DNA from: Candidatus Levilactobacillus faecigallinarum
Lineage (GTDB): Bacteria > Bacillota > Bacilli > Lactobacillales > Lactobacillaceae
DNA length: 55,291 bases
Assembly: GCA_019113985.1 (NCBI GenBank)
Contig: DXGJ01000002.1
Span: 1 to 55,291, forward strand
Direction of reading: 5' to 3'
The notes under the pieces are model-generated. The model had not been told where the DNA came from and ran no database searches. It saw only the letters and a list, made by a program, of their open reading frames with translations. The position numbers were made by a program, and so were the translations under genes. Position 1 is the first letter of the stretch; each line of letters opens with the position of its first letter. Shown piece by piece: positions 1 through 8,646 of this stretch.

Positions 1-3000
1 CACAAAATGGACGAGAACGAAGGTAACATCGAGAGCATGCGCCGGAAGATTAAGGGCCTAGAGGTTGCCGAGAAAGATGCCATGAAGTACGACATGTCCA
101 AGGGGTTCAACTCCGAGGCCACGATTGCGACTGACGCGTCTCGCCGTATCGGGGATGAAATCACGAAGCTCAAGGCCAAGATGCAAAAGGCCGTTGATAC
201 CAGTGATGCACTGGGTGATCAATACGGCCGTTTGGCTGACCGTGAAAAGGCCTTAAAGTCGTCCACCGCCCGTGTGGACACCGAACTGGGCGAGCAGTCA
301 GCTAAGACGCGCACCTTGCGCCAGTCATTTTCTGAGTTATCCACCCGGATTAGCTCAGTGGCAGGCCGGATGCGGACCTTAATGGCGACACTCGGCAAGG
401 TCACGGGCATCTCACGGGTGACGGCCGGTCTCCGCTCTATGGGCAGTCAGGCTCGTAAGTTGCTCGGTCCCATCGGCCAGATCGGTACCCGCGGCGCTAG
501 TTCTATGAACAAGTTTAGCCGGGGAACCAAGAAGGCCCGGTCGTCGCTTTCCGAACTTAAGGAAGGCATGCGGTCACTGCCCGCACAGTTTCTGGTATGG
601 GGCGTTGGCTTTGAAGCTATCACGAAGTTCAGTCAGGGGTTACTTAACGCCGCCAAGACGAACCGCCAGTTTGCGGCCAGCCTGGCGCAGATTAAGGCTA
701 ACCTAATGACGGCTTTCTACCCGCTGTACTCGACCATCATGCCATGGCTCAATGAGTTCATGCAGATGCTTGCTAAGGCTACGGGCTGGTTAGCTAACTT
801 CAGTGCCGCTTTGTTTGGGATGAGCAACGCAACGGCCCGCGCTGGTGCGGCCGGTCTGTACAAGCAGACCAAGGCCATGGGGGCGTCCTCCACCGCCACC
901 AGTCAGGCTACTAAGGCGATTCAACAGCACAATGCCGCAATTCAGGCTCACAACAAGGCTATGCAGGCGGCGGTGCAGAAAGAGAACGCCGCGATTCAGG
1001 CACGAAACGCCGCTGGTCGTAAAGCCGTCCAAGAAGAGAATGCTCAAATCAAATCGCGAAATGATGCCAAGCGAAAGGCGTTACAACAAGAGAACGCTCA
1101 GATTCGTGAGGCTAATGCTAAGCGTCGGGCCGCTGTTCAGGCGGAAAACGAGAAGATTAAGCAATCGAATTCCGCCGCTGCGGCCGCGGTCAAGAAACAG
1201 AATGATGCACAAAAGAAGCAGATTGCAGACCTAAAGAAGAAGTACCAGGAATACAAGAACTCTTTAATGGGATTCGATGAGATCAACACGCTGGACGTTA
1301 GCAAGGATATTCCCGACTACACGCCGAAGACCGCTAAAAAGGAAGCTCTCAAGACCTTTAAGGCGACCCCGACGAAATCAACATCTGATTTAGATTTGGA
1401 AAAGACGAAGACCTTCACGCCTGAAGCGACCAAGGCGGCGCCGACCGCGGAGGCCACCGAACCAACGAGTGACGCGGCCAACATGCCGGACGACGTGGAC
1501 AATGCTTTTGGGCAACCCATGGCGGCCTATGGTGGTGCCATTGCGGCCGCTAAGGAGTTCAAGAAGATTCTGGGTGAGCTGTTCAAGCCGATGAAGGAAG
1601 CCTGGGCCAAGGAAGGCAAGGGCGTCATTGACGCGTTCAAATACGCGCTCAAAGAAGTTGAACGTTTACTTGGCGATATCGGTCGGTCCTTCATCAAGGT
1701 TTGGGACAGCAAGACGGGGGTTCGCCTAATCACGGATATCTTGCGCCTGCTGAAACAAGTCCTCCTGATCATCGGCGATATTGCGAAGGCGTTTGCCGAA
1801 GCCTGGGAGGACCACGGTGCGGGTACCAAGATGATTCGGGCCATTTTGAATGCGCTGGATTCCGTACTTAAGGTGCTGATTGAAATTGGTAAGTCGTTCC
1901 GCAAAGCCTGGAACGATGGGACCGGAGAACGTATCGCGGCCCACCTGCTCAAGTTGTTCACGGATATTGCCAAGCTGGTCAGTGGCTTAGCCAACTCGTT
2001 CCGTAAAGCGTGGACCGAGGGCGACACCGGGACCAAGCTGTTTAGCGCCTGGCTAAAAGCTTTCGATAAGATTGTTAAGTTTGCCGATACGCTCGTGGTT
2101 TCGTTTAAGCGAGCGTGGGAGCAGGCCGATTATGGTACGAAGATTTTCAACAACATTCTGAAGGTCATTACTGATATTGGTAAGACGATTGGTAATCTGG
2201 CTGGTCAGCTGGATAAGGCTTGGAAGTCCGGCAAGACTGGTCAGGGTATTTTCCACACCATTCTGGGTATCGTTAAGGACGTTACTGGCGATATCAAGGA
2301 TATGGCGGGAGCCACCGCTGAGTGGGCTAAGAAGCTCGATTTTCGGCCACTGTTGCAGTCAATCCAGACGTTGTTTAAGTCTGTTCGTAGGTTAAATAAA
2401 ACGATGTGGGATGCGCTAGCCTGGGGATACAAAAATGTTCTTCTACCGTTAGGAAAGTTCACGATTACTAATGCATTACCGGCTTTCTTTAAGTTGTTAG
2501 CCGCGGTGATTAAGGTCGTCAACTCAGTTCTAAAAGCACTGGCACCACTAGCAAAGTCTTTATTTAATGCGTTTCTTAAGCCGTTTGCCGGGTATACCGG
2601 TGGTAAGGGTATAGGAACGTTACAACTTATTACTAAGGCACTCGACGGGCTCTCAAACTGGATTGATAAGCATCAACACGCAGTTCGAGTATTCGCTGGA
2701 ATTCTAGCTAGTCTTTTTGCCTTTAAAATTGGTACCAAGAAGATTTCAGAAGGTGTTACTTGGTTGGCCAAGGTTAATGAGAAGCTAGACTTCATGAAAA
2801 TGAAGGGCCCGATACTTCAGCAATTGTTCAATAAAATTACTGGCTTAGGTAAGCTGAAAGAAGCTTGGAGCACCTTAAAGGATATGACCTCAGGGCTTAA
2901 CTGGGGTAAGTTCAAGGAAGGGGCAGCTAGCGCAAAAAGCCTAGCTGCGACACCATGGACAAAGCTGAAAGATGGTACTAAAGCTGCAGGCGGTCTGATT

Positions 3001-5211
3001 AGTATAGGCTGGGGTAAGCTCAAAACAGGCGTCACAAATGTTCTGGATTTGGTTAAAGGATTTAAGTCCTGGGCAATTTGGAGCAAGGCCGCGGCTTTGG
3101 GACAAAGTGCCTTAAATGCTGTAGCGTTTTTGACAAACCCATATGTACTCTTGGCCGCAGCAATAGCGGCTGTCGTTGCGGGATTCGTGTTGCTGTATAA
3201 GCACAACAAGAAGTTCCGTACCTTCGTAAACAACATTTACAAGGCGGTGACAAAATGGCTGGGTGATGCCATTGACTGGATCAAGGAGAACTGGGGCAAG
3301 ATTGCTGAGTTCATCATTAATCCAGTTGGCAGCATTGCTACCTGGTTCCGGAAGGACACTAAGACCGGTAAGGCTATCACCAAGTGGGGCAAGAAGCGCC
3401 TCAAAGATGCCGTCAACTGGGCTAAGGGTGTCGGCAAAGGAATTAACGAGAAGGTCGAGGCTGGGAAGAAATGGGCCAAGCAAGCCGGCGAGAAGGTCGG
3501 CAAGTGGGTCAATGGCTTCCGTACTAAGGCCTCGAAGACGATTAAGACCTGGGCCGGTAACCTTGGTAGCAAGGTTCACGACGGCGTTTCCGGTGCCAAA
3601 AAACTGGCGACGGCCGCAGGTACTAAGATTGGTGGCTGGGTGAACGGCTTCCGTAAAAAGGCGTCTTCAACCATTAAGAAGTGGGCGAAGGGCCTAGGTT
3701 CAGTCGTTCACACTGGGATTGCCGGAGCCAAGTCGTTAGCGACCAAGGCCGGTACTAAATTGGGTGGCTGGGTGAATGGCTTTCGTAAGAAGGCATCGTC
3801 CACACTCAAAAAGTGGTCCAAGGGACTTGGCAGTACGATTCACAAAGGTGTTGACGGTGCCAAGTCACTGGTTAAGAAGGCCGGTACGAAGTTAGGTACC
3901 TGGATTCAAGCTTTCAAGTCGCCGACGGCCAAGAAGATTGCCTCCTGGGCCGGTTCGCTTGGCGGCAAGATTGCCAGCGGTCTTAAGAAGGGTGTCGGCG
4001 CCATTAAGAGTGCCGCGGCCTCCATTGCTAACGCGATTGTCGGCACCATCGGTAAGGCGGTTAACGGTGTTATCACTGGTCTGAAATGGATCCTGAACCA
4101 CGTCGGCGCGGGTGGCATGGCCGGTGGTTTAAGCTACTGGAGCGTGCCACACTTTGCCCAAGGTGGGCGGCACCGCGGGGGCCCCGCGATGGTCAACGAC
4201 AGTTTGGGCGGTGCTTACCAGGAAAGTTACCAATTGCCTAACGGGCAACAGGGGATTTTCCCGGCCGTCCGAAATCTAATGGTCAACCTTCCGGCGGGTA
4301 CCAAGATTAAGAGCGCGTCTGATACGTTACGCTCGATTCCACACTACAAAGGCGGAATTGGGAGCTTCAACTTTAAGATGCCTAAGATTGATATTCCAAG
4401 TTTCAAAATGCCGAAGATTGATTTTGACCTCGGTGGAATTGGAAAATCAATTAGTTCAGGGGTATCGAGTGCCATCAGTTACGTGGCCGGCATCATCGGG
4501 TCCGTTTGGGATGACGTTAAGAACCCGCTTCAAGTTATCAAGTCGGTAGCCGAGCGTTACGTTGGTTTCGGTAATTTGAGCGGAGCCGGTCTTTCCATTG
4601 CCAAAGGTGGCGTCGATATGACGGAACGTGGGGCCGTTGACACGATTGAGAAAGCGTTGAAGGCATTCGCCGATAAGGTCACCAAAAAACAGAAGAAGAG
4701 CAACTCATCGGGCAGCTCTTCCATGGGTGATCTGTTTGGCGGCTTCGATTTCTCAAGCCTGTACCACTTGTTCGATGGCTTCCGTGATGGTGGCTTTACG
4801 TCTAAGGAAGGCCTGTACAATCTCGCGGAGGGCAACACTCCCGAAGTTGTTTTACCACTCAGTCAGCCACAACGGGCTATGAAACTGATGGGGCAGGCTT
4901 ACCAGTACATGCACGCCAACTTTGCGGGTGGCATTACCATGCCGAAAGCCATGGCAGTGCCCGACGCCCAGTTACCAGAAACCAATGGGACGGGCGACAT
5001 GCGCGGCGACGGTATGTCTGGGATGCAGCAGGCCATTGTTAACGCCGTGATGATGGGGATGAGTAACACGCCCACGACGCCAGCAACTTCTACCAATCAA
5101 CAGCCGGTCGAGGTCATTGTTAAGCTGGGGGATGAGACGCTGGCGACGCATGTTATCAAGGGCGTTAACGCAGTCAATCGCAAGAATGGTAAGAATATGC
5201 TGAACCTCTAA
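1..5211 (+). CDS. Phage tail tape measure protein (5' end cut by window edge)
   Basis: This protein sets tail length and is packed inside the siphovirus tail tube during assembly, then takes part in DNA delivery. The reading frame is open back to base 1, and the first ATG at 7 has no ribosome site visible, so the true start lies upstream; at least 1,736 residues are present. Visible parts are an N-terminal coiled coil, a Gln/Asn/Ala-rich coiled coil (about residues 300-420), five to six amphipathic repeats with the pattern 'FxxAWxxGxxGTKxF' (about 540-760), a hydrophobic patch (about 1035-1065), and four basic repeats containing 'GGWVNGFRKKASS' (about 1150-1310). The C-terminal part holds Gly/His-rich 'GGxxxxxxLYNLAEGNTPEVVLP', split here by variable residues, which is typical of the TMP C-terminus. 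It opens the tail cluster, and the next gene starts 13 bases after the stop. Codon use turns AT-rich between about 2385 and 3200. Confidence 0.93.
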   Translation, partial: HKMDENEGNIESMRRKIKGLEVAEKDAMKYDMSKGFNSEATIATDASRRIGDEITKLKAKMQKAVDTSDALGDQYGRLADREKALKSSTARVDTELGEQSAKTRTLRQSFSELSTRISSVAGRMRTLMATLGKVTGISRVTAGLRSMGSQARKLLGPIGQIGTRGASSMNKFSRGTKKARSSLSELKEGMRSLPAQFLVWGVGFEAITKFSQGLLNAAKTNRQFAASLAQIKANLMTAFYPLYSTIMPWLNEFMQMLAKATGWLANFSAALFGMSNATARAGAAGLYKQTKAMGASSTATSQATKAIQQHNAAIQAHNKAMQAAVQKENAAIQARNAAGRKAVQEENAQIKSRNDAKRKALQQENAQIREANAKRRAAVQAENEKIKQSNSAAAAAVKKQNDAQKKQIADLKKKYQEYKNSLMGFDEINTLDVSKDIPDYTPKTAKKEALKTFKATPTKSTSDLDLEKTKTFTPEATKAAPTAEATEPTSDAANMPDDVDNAFGQPMAAYGGAIAAAKEFKKILGELFKPMKEAWAKEGKGVIDAFKYALKEVERLLGDIGRSFIKVWDSKTGVRLITDILRLLKQVLLIIGDIAKAFAEAWEDHGAGTKMIRAILNALDSVLKVLIEIGKSFRKAWNDGTGERIAAHLLKLFTDIAKLVSGLANSFRKAWTEGDTGTKLFSAWLKAFDKIVKFADTLVVSFKRAWEQADYGTKIFNNILKVITDIGKTIGNLAGQLDKAWKSGKTGQGIFHTILGIVKDVTGDIKDMAGATAEWAKKLDFRPLLQSIQTLFKSVRRLNKTMWDALAWGYKNVLLPLGKFTITNALPAFFKLLAAVIKVVNSVLKALAPLAKSLFNAFLKPFAGYTGGKGIGTLQLITKALDGLSNWIDKHQHAVRVFAGILASLFAFKIGTKKISEGVTWLAKVNEKLDFMKMKGPILQQLFNKITGLGKLKEAWSTLKDMTSGLNWGKFKEGAASAKSLAATPWTKLKDGTKAAGGLISIGWGKLKTGVTNVLDLVKGFKSWAIWSKAAALGQSALNAVAFLTNPYVLLAAAIAAVVAGFVLLYKHNKKFRTFVNNIYKAVTKWLGDAIDWIKENWGKIAEFIINPVGSIATWFRKDTKTGKAITKWGKKRLKDAVNWAKGVGKGINEKVEAGKKWAKQAGEKVGKWVNGFRTKASKTIKTWAGNLGSKVHDGVSGAKKLATAAGTKIGGWVNGFRKKASSTIKKWAKGLGSVVHTGIAGAKSLATKAGTKLGGWVNGFRKKASSTLKKWSKGLGSTIHKGVDGAKSLVKKAGTKLGTWIQAFKSPTAKKIASWAGSLGGKIASGLKKGVGAIKSAAASIANAIVGTIGKAVNGVITGLKWILNHVGAGGMAGGLSYWSVPHFAQGGRHRGGPAMVNDSLGGAYQESYQLPNGQQGIFPAVRNLMVNLPAGTKIKSASDTLRSIPHYKGGIGSFNFKMPKIDIPSFKMPKIDFDLGGIGKSISSGVSSAISYVAGIIGSVWDDVKNPLQVIKSVAERYVGFGNLSGAGLSIAKGGVDMTERGAVDTIEKALKAFADKVTKKQKKSNSSGSSSMGDLFGGFDFSSLYHLFDGFRDGGFTSKEGLYNLAEGNTPEVVLPLSQPQRAMKLMGQAYQYMHANFAGGITMPKAMAVPDAQLPETNGTGDMRGDGMSGMQQAIVNAVMMGMSNTPTTPATSTNQQPVEVIVKLGDETLATHVIKGVNAVNRKNGKNMLNL

Positions 5212-5224
5212 AGGAGTGAAAGTG

Positions 5225-5587
5225 GTGAGTTATTATTTGGCAATCAACGGGGCCACCATGCCCAATCCCAAGGACTTCACTTGGGGCAACCAAGATATCG
5301 ACGGCAAGACCACGCGGAACGCGAACGGCACCATGATGCGGGACCGTATCACGTCGAAAGTTAAGCTCACACTGAGCTGGCCGCCGCTCTCTGTGACGGA
5401 GTGCAAGACGATTTTACAGGCTATCACGGGGGAGTTCTTCCAATGCACCTACCTGGATGCCCAGGAGGGTGGCATGGTCACCAAGACGTTTTATGTGGGC
5501 GACCGGACCACCCCGGCGTATAGCTGGAATGATCATCTGAACAAGTACGCGTGGTCGGGCTTGAGTTGTGATTTTGTTGAACAGTAA
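5225..5587 (+). CDS. Small phage tail protein (DUF6711-like)
   Basis: About 120 residues, sitting between the tape measure gene and the large tail hub gene, the place usually taken by a distal tail or accessory tail protein in lactobacillus siphoviruses. The sequence begins SYYLAINGATMPNPKDF and ends in a Trp/Cys-containing strand-rich region. I recall such short proteins being grouped as DUF6711, but cannot confirm it here. GTG codons at 5216, 5222 and 5225 are possible starts. I chose 5225 because the aaaggag ribosome site at 5210-5216 is then 8 bases away, while 5216 lies inside that site. A role at the tail tip, joining tube and baseplate, is inferred from position only. Confidence 0.8.
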   Translation: MSYYLAINGATMPNPKDFTWGNQDIDGKTTRNANGTMMRDRITSKVKLTLSWPPLSVTECKTILQAITGEFFQCTYLDAQEGGMVTKTFYVGDRTTPAYSWNDHLNKYAWSGLSCDFVEQ

Positions 5588-5599
5588 AGAGGTGATTCT

Positions 5600-8176
5600 T
5601 TGATAAAACAATCGGATGCGTTTAATGCCGCGTTTGCTAGTACGCAGCGGACACTGGCGATTAAGCTAACCGTGGGTGACCGTGAATTTACCGCCGATGA
5701 CTTGATTTCCGTGACCTATGATTCCGCGGCCATGACCGGGGAACAAATGGGTCTGGGGACGACTTACGAGGATTCACTCAAGATTGCGTTCTCGGACCTG
5801 GTCGAGGGGATTCAGGCCAAGGATAAGGTTACGGCCGCCATTGGGATTCAGTTACCAGATAAGTCTTACGAGTATGCGCCGCTGGGGGTGTTTTACGTTG
5901 ATGGCGATATTTCAATGGACCGAAACAATAAGCTGACGACCATTAGCGCGGTGGATACAATGTGTTGGCTGGAAGGCGTCTACGTGCCGAAAGTGACCGT
6001 TCCGACCACGTTAGCCGACATGGCCTTGGATATTGCGAATCAGGCTGGGGTACCCATTAATCAGGACAGCTTTGGTCGCTTGCCGAATATCCCAATTACG
6101 ACATTGCCGAGTGGGCAGACTTATCGGGTGGTATTGGGATTGTTGGCGATGCTGGTACCGGGCTACGTTGTATTTGATCGAAGCGGCCAATTGTGTTTGC
6201 GTGGCTTGAACCAGAGTCAGTACGACATTGGTCCGGACAATTACGAGATGAACGGGCTGACCAAAAACGAAAATCCCTATGCAATTGCGGGGATAACGGT
6301 AACGCCGTTGACTGAAACTAATAATTACTCTGCAACAGATACGACCACCGAGGATGAAACGGCTGAGGAGGCCACCGCTAACGACACGGCCAGTAAATCG
6401 CTACATGTTGGGGCGACCACTGGGACGCAATTGACGTTGCAGAATGATTTTATCAGCGAGAGTATTTTGAAAAACATGTGGTCGGTGCTTAATGAGATGC
6501 AATATTACCCGTACACCCTGAACTGGGCCGGTAACCCAGCCGTAGAAGCCGGGGACTGGTTGATTGTAGCCGACACGGCGGGACACAATTTTATCGTGCC
6601 GAACAACAGTTATTCGCTGACGTTTGAGGGCGGACTCAGTGCGGTGTCTAGTACCGGGGAGACCGTGACCTCACCGACTAACTGGGACTACCACGGCCAA
6701 CTGATGCAGACCATTAAGGGAATTGTTCGCCAGCTTAATTCGACGGGGACGTTCACATACAATACGCCAACGCAACCGGCAACACCGCACGAGGGTGATT
6801 TGTGGTACAAGCCCAACGGGACGGCGACCGAGCTGTACATGTACAGTAAGGGGCAATGGATCCCGCTGGCGTCGGATATCACCGGGGATGAAATTAGTAA
6901 GAAGGTCGATGCCGCGCAAAAGGATATTGTGGCGGCCCGGAATGTGGCGGACGCGGCCAATGCTCTGGCGGGGACCAAGGTTGGCGAGGATGAGTACAAC
7001 TCGAAGATTACGCAGTTGTCCAATGATATTAATTTACGGGTGACGTCGGGTGACGTGATCAATCAGATTAATATGGAAGCTGGGCAAACACTGATTCAGT
7101 CCGGGAAAATTTTGCTGGACGCCCCGAGCGTTGTATTTTCCGGGAGTGCGTTTATTCCGGGTGCAGCCATTAAGAATTTATCAGCGGACAAAATTACTGC
7201 TGGAACGCTCGATGCTAATGTTATCAATCTGGTCAATATGAATGCGGGCAGTATTTCGTCTGGTACATTGGATGCTAATGCAGTCAATTTAGTTAATTTA
7301 AATGCCGGGAGCATCACAGCAGGAATCCTTTCTGGTAAGAACCTAAGCTTAAACTTGGAAACAGGAGAGGTTAATTTTCAAGATGGAAATATTTACAACT
7401 TGAGTAAAAGCTTCAACATAAACGTTAGCCAAGGAACGATTGAATCCATTGGTAGTAATTTAGGGAAGATGACACTTAATGATGGTGGGATTAGCTATAG
7501 AACTCATCAGGAAGATGAAACTCCATCTGCTCAGATTGGTGTAGGTAAAACAGAAGGACATGTGATAGAGGATATTACTGTTCCTCATTTGATGTTGCAA
7601 ACAACAGGGATATTAGACTTGGTGACTGTGGACAATTTATTGTCACAGGATAAGCTTGCTGTTTCTGCAGTTGATATGACAGGCATAAGTATTTCTAGTA
7701 GCCAGATTACGATTAAAACGGCATCTGTTGACCCTACAACCTCTGGGGTTTATATAACCACTGGTGAAACGATGATTGGTGGTAATTTTACTGTTGTTGG
7801 AAAGAAAAATGCCGTGCAAGTTACACGCGATGGGGTTCGGGAAACACCCGCATATGAAATGGCGGAAAGCTACCTTGGCGATATGGGGGAAGCAGTGACG
7901 GATACCGTGGGACAAGTCATTGTTCCAATTGAACTGTTGTTTAGCGATGTAGTAAATACCACAGTTCCGTACCAGGTGTTTTTACAATCGTATAGCAGTG
8001 GAAATGTTTGGATTGGGAAACGTTGCGAATCCTATTTTATTGTAAAGTCAGATAGACCCAATGTTTCGTTCGTGTGGCAGATTATGGGGAAACGACGGGG
8101 GTATGAAAATGATCGGCTTGATAGATCAAAATTAAGTGTGGATGAGATTGCAAAGATTGAGGGGTATAAATCATGA
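5600..8176 (+). CDS. Phage tail hub / minor structural protein (Tal-like, gp58-like C-terminus)
   Basis: An 858-residue structural protein expected at the tail tip. The N-terminal about 390 residues look like the hub fold of siphovirus tail-associated proteins ('LGVFYVDGDISMDRNNKLTT' and following). A short 'GDLWYKPNG' segment near residue 398 resembles the linkers that precede fibre regions. Residues about 425-500 form a helical stalk with repeated Ala/Asp. Residues about 525-590 contain the short repeat 'LxADKITAGTLDANVINLVNMN', broken by variation, which is a common beta-helical fibre motif. The start is TTG at 5600 behind aaagaggtga. The last four bases overlap the next gene (ATGA). Base use becomes AT-rich from about 7190 to the end, so the tip region may be an exchanged module. 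No peptidase motif was recognised. Confidence 0.85.
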   Translation: MIKQSDAFNAAFASTQRTLAIKLTVGDREFTADDLISVTYDSAAMTGEQMGLGTTYEDSLKIAFSDLVEGIQAKDKVTAAIGIQLPDKSYEYAPLGVFYVDGDISMDRNNKLTTISAVDTMCWLEGVYVPKVTVPTTLADMALDIANQAGVPINQDSFGRLPNIPITTLPSGQTYRVVLGLLAMLVPGYVVFDRSGQLCLRGLNQSQYDIGPDNYEMNGLTKNENPYAIAGITVTPLTETNNYSATDTTTEDETAEEATANDTASKSLHVGATTGTQLTLQNDFISESILKNMWSVLNEMQYYPYTLNWAGNPAVEAGDWLIVADTAGHNFIVPNNSYSLTFEGGLSAVSSTGETVTSPTNWDYHGQLMQTIKGIVRQLNSTGTFTYNTPTQPATPHEGDLWYKPNGTATELYMYSKGQWIPLASDITGDEISKKVDAAQKDIVAARNVADAANALAGTKVGEDEYNSKITQLSNDINLRVTSGDVINQINMEAGQTLIQSGKILLDAPSVVFSGSAFIPGAAIKNLSADKITAGTLDANVINLVNMNAGSISSGTLDANAVNLVNLNAGSITAGILSGKNLSLNLETGEVNFQDGNIYNLSKSFNINVSQGTIESIGSNLGKMTLNDGGISYRTHQEDETPSAQIGVGKTEGHVIEDITVPHLMLQTTGILDLVTVDNLLSQDKLAVSAVDMTGISISSSQITIKTASVDPTTSGVYITTGETMIGGNFTVVGKKNAVQVTRDGVRETPAYEMAESYLGDMGEAVTDTVGQVIVPIELLFSDVVNTTVPYQVFLQSYSSGNVWIGKRCESYFIVKSDRPNVSFVWQIMGKRRGYENDRLDRSKLSVDEIAKIEGYKS

Positions 8177-8397
8177 TTAAACAACAAACACCAGACCAAA
8201 AGGACATCATCATCAGCCAGGTAAGCAGTGCGGCTGGTGGAGAGATTGCCGAATTGCTACAGCGGAATGCGCGCCTGACTGTGCTGGCCGCCCAGCTGCA
8301 GACGGAAAACAAGAAGCTCAAGGAAGAGAACGACACGTTAAAGGCCAAGCCAAAGTCGACCGATACCGTTGTTGTTCCCGCTGAAAAGGAGGACTAG
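8173..8397 (+). CDS. Small coiled-coil phage protein of unknown function
   Basis: A 74-residue acidic/basic protein with a single predicted coiled coil in the middle (heptad-like 'LQTENKKLKEENDTLKAK'). It starts with ATG inside the stop codon of the preceding tail gene, so translation is probably coupled, and it is followed after 3 bases by another tiny gene. Small genes of this kind sit between hub and fibre genes in many lactobacillus phages. I do not recognise the family. An oligomerising tail-tip accessory role would fit but is not shown. Confidence 0.75.
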   Translation: MIKQQTPDQKDIIISQVSSAAGGEIAELLQRNARLTVLAAQLQTENKKLKEENDTLKAKPKSTDTVVVPAEKED

Positions 8398-8400
8398 CCC

Positions 8401-8634
8401 ATGGCCTTAGCAATCAATACGTCACTCACCCTTAATGCCACGTCGAAGGATGCTAACGATAAAGTTGTTGCCAACTTCTACGCGAGCGTGGGGCCGACCA
8501 ATGCCAATAACAGTTTGCAGATGACCATCGTTGACCGCGACTTATTTGCTGCCAACAAGGATGCCGTCAAGGCGGACCTGCAGACGTTTATCGACAACTT
8601 TTGGAGCAAGTACACGACGGATTCAACGGATTAG
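8401..8634 (+). CDS. Small phage structural-region protein of unknown function
   Basis: A 77-residue protein starting at ATG 8401, with the ribosome site aaaaggagg at about 8384-8392 inside the end of the preceding gene. It has strand-rich pattern 'NTSLTLNATSKDANDK' followed by a helix ending at 'FIDNFWSKYT'. It lies between the coiled-coil protein and the receptor-binding protein on a continuous + strand run, so it is very likely transcribed with the tail genes. No family was recognised. Confidence 0.75.
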   Translation: MALAINTSLTLNATSKDANDKVVANFYASVGPTNANNSLQMTIVDRDLFAANKDAVKADLQTFIDNFWSKYTTDSTD

Positions 8635-8646
8635 GAGGGATGCCGC

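Noticed and set aside
845..1234. 129-residue frame within the tape measure gene
   Set aside because: Arg/Pro-rich shifted reading of the coiled-coil repeats, with no ribosome site.
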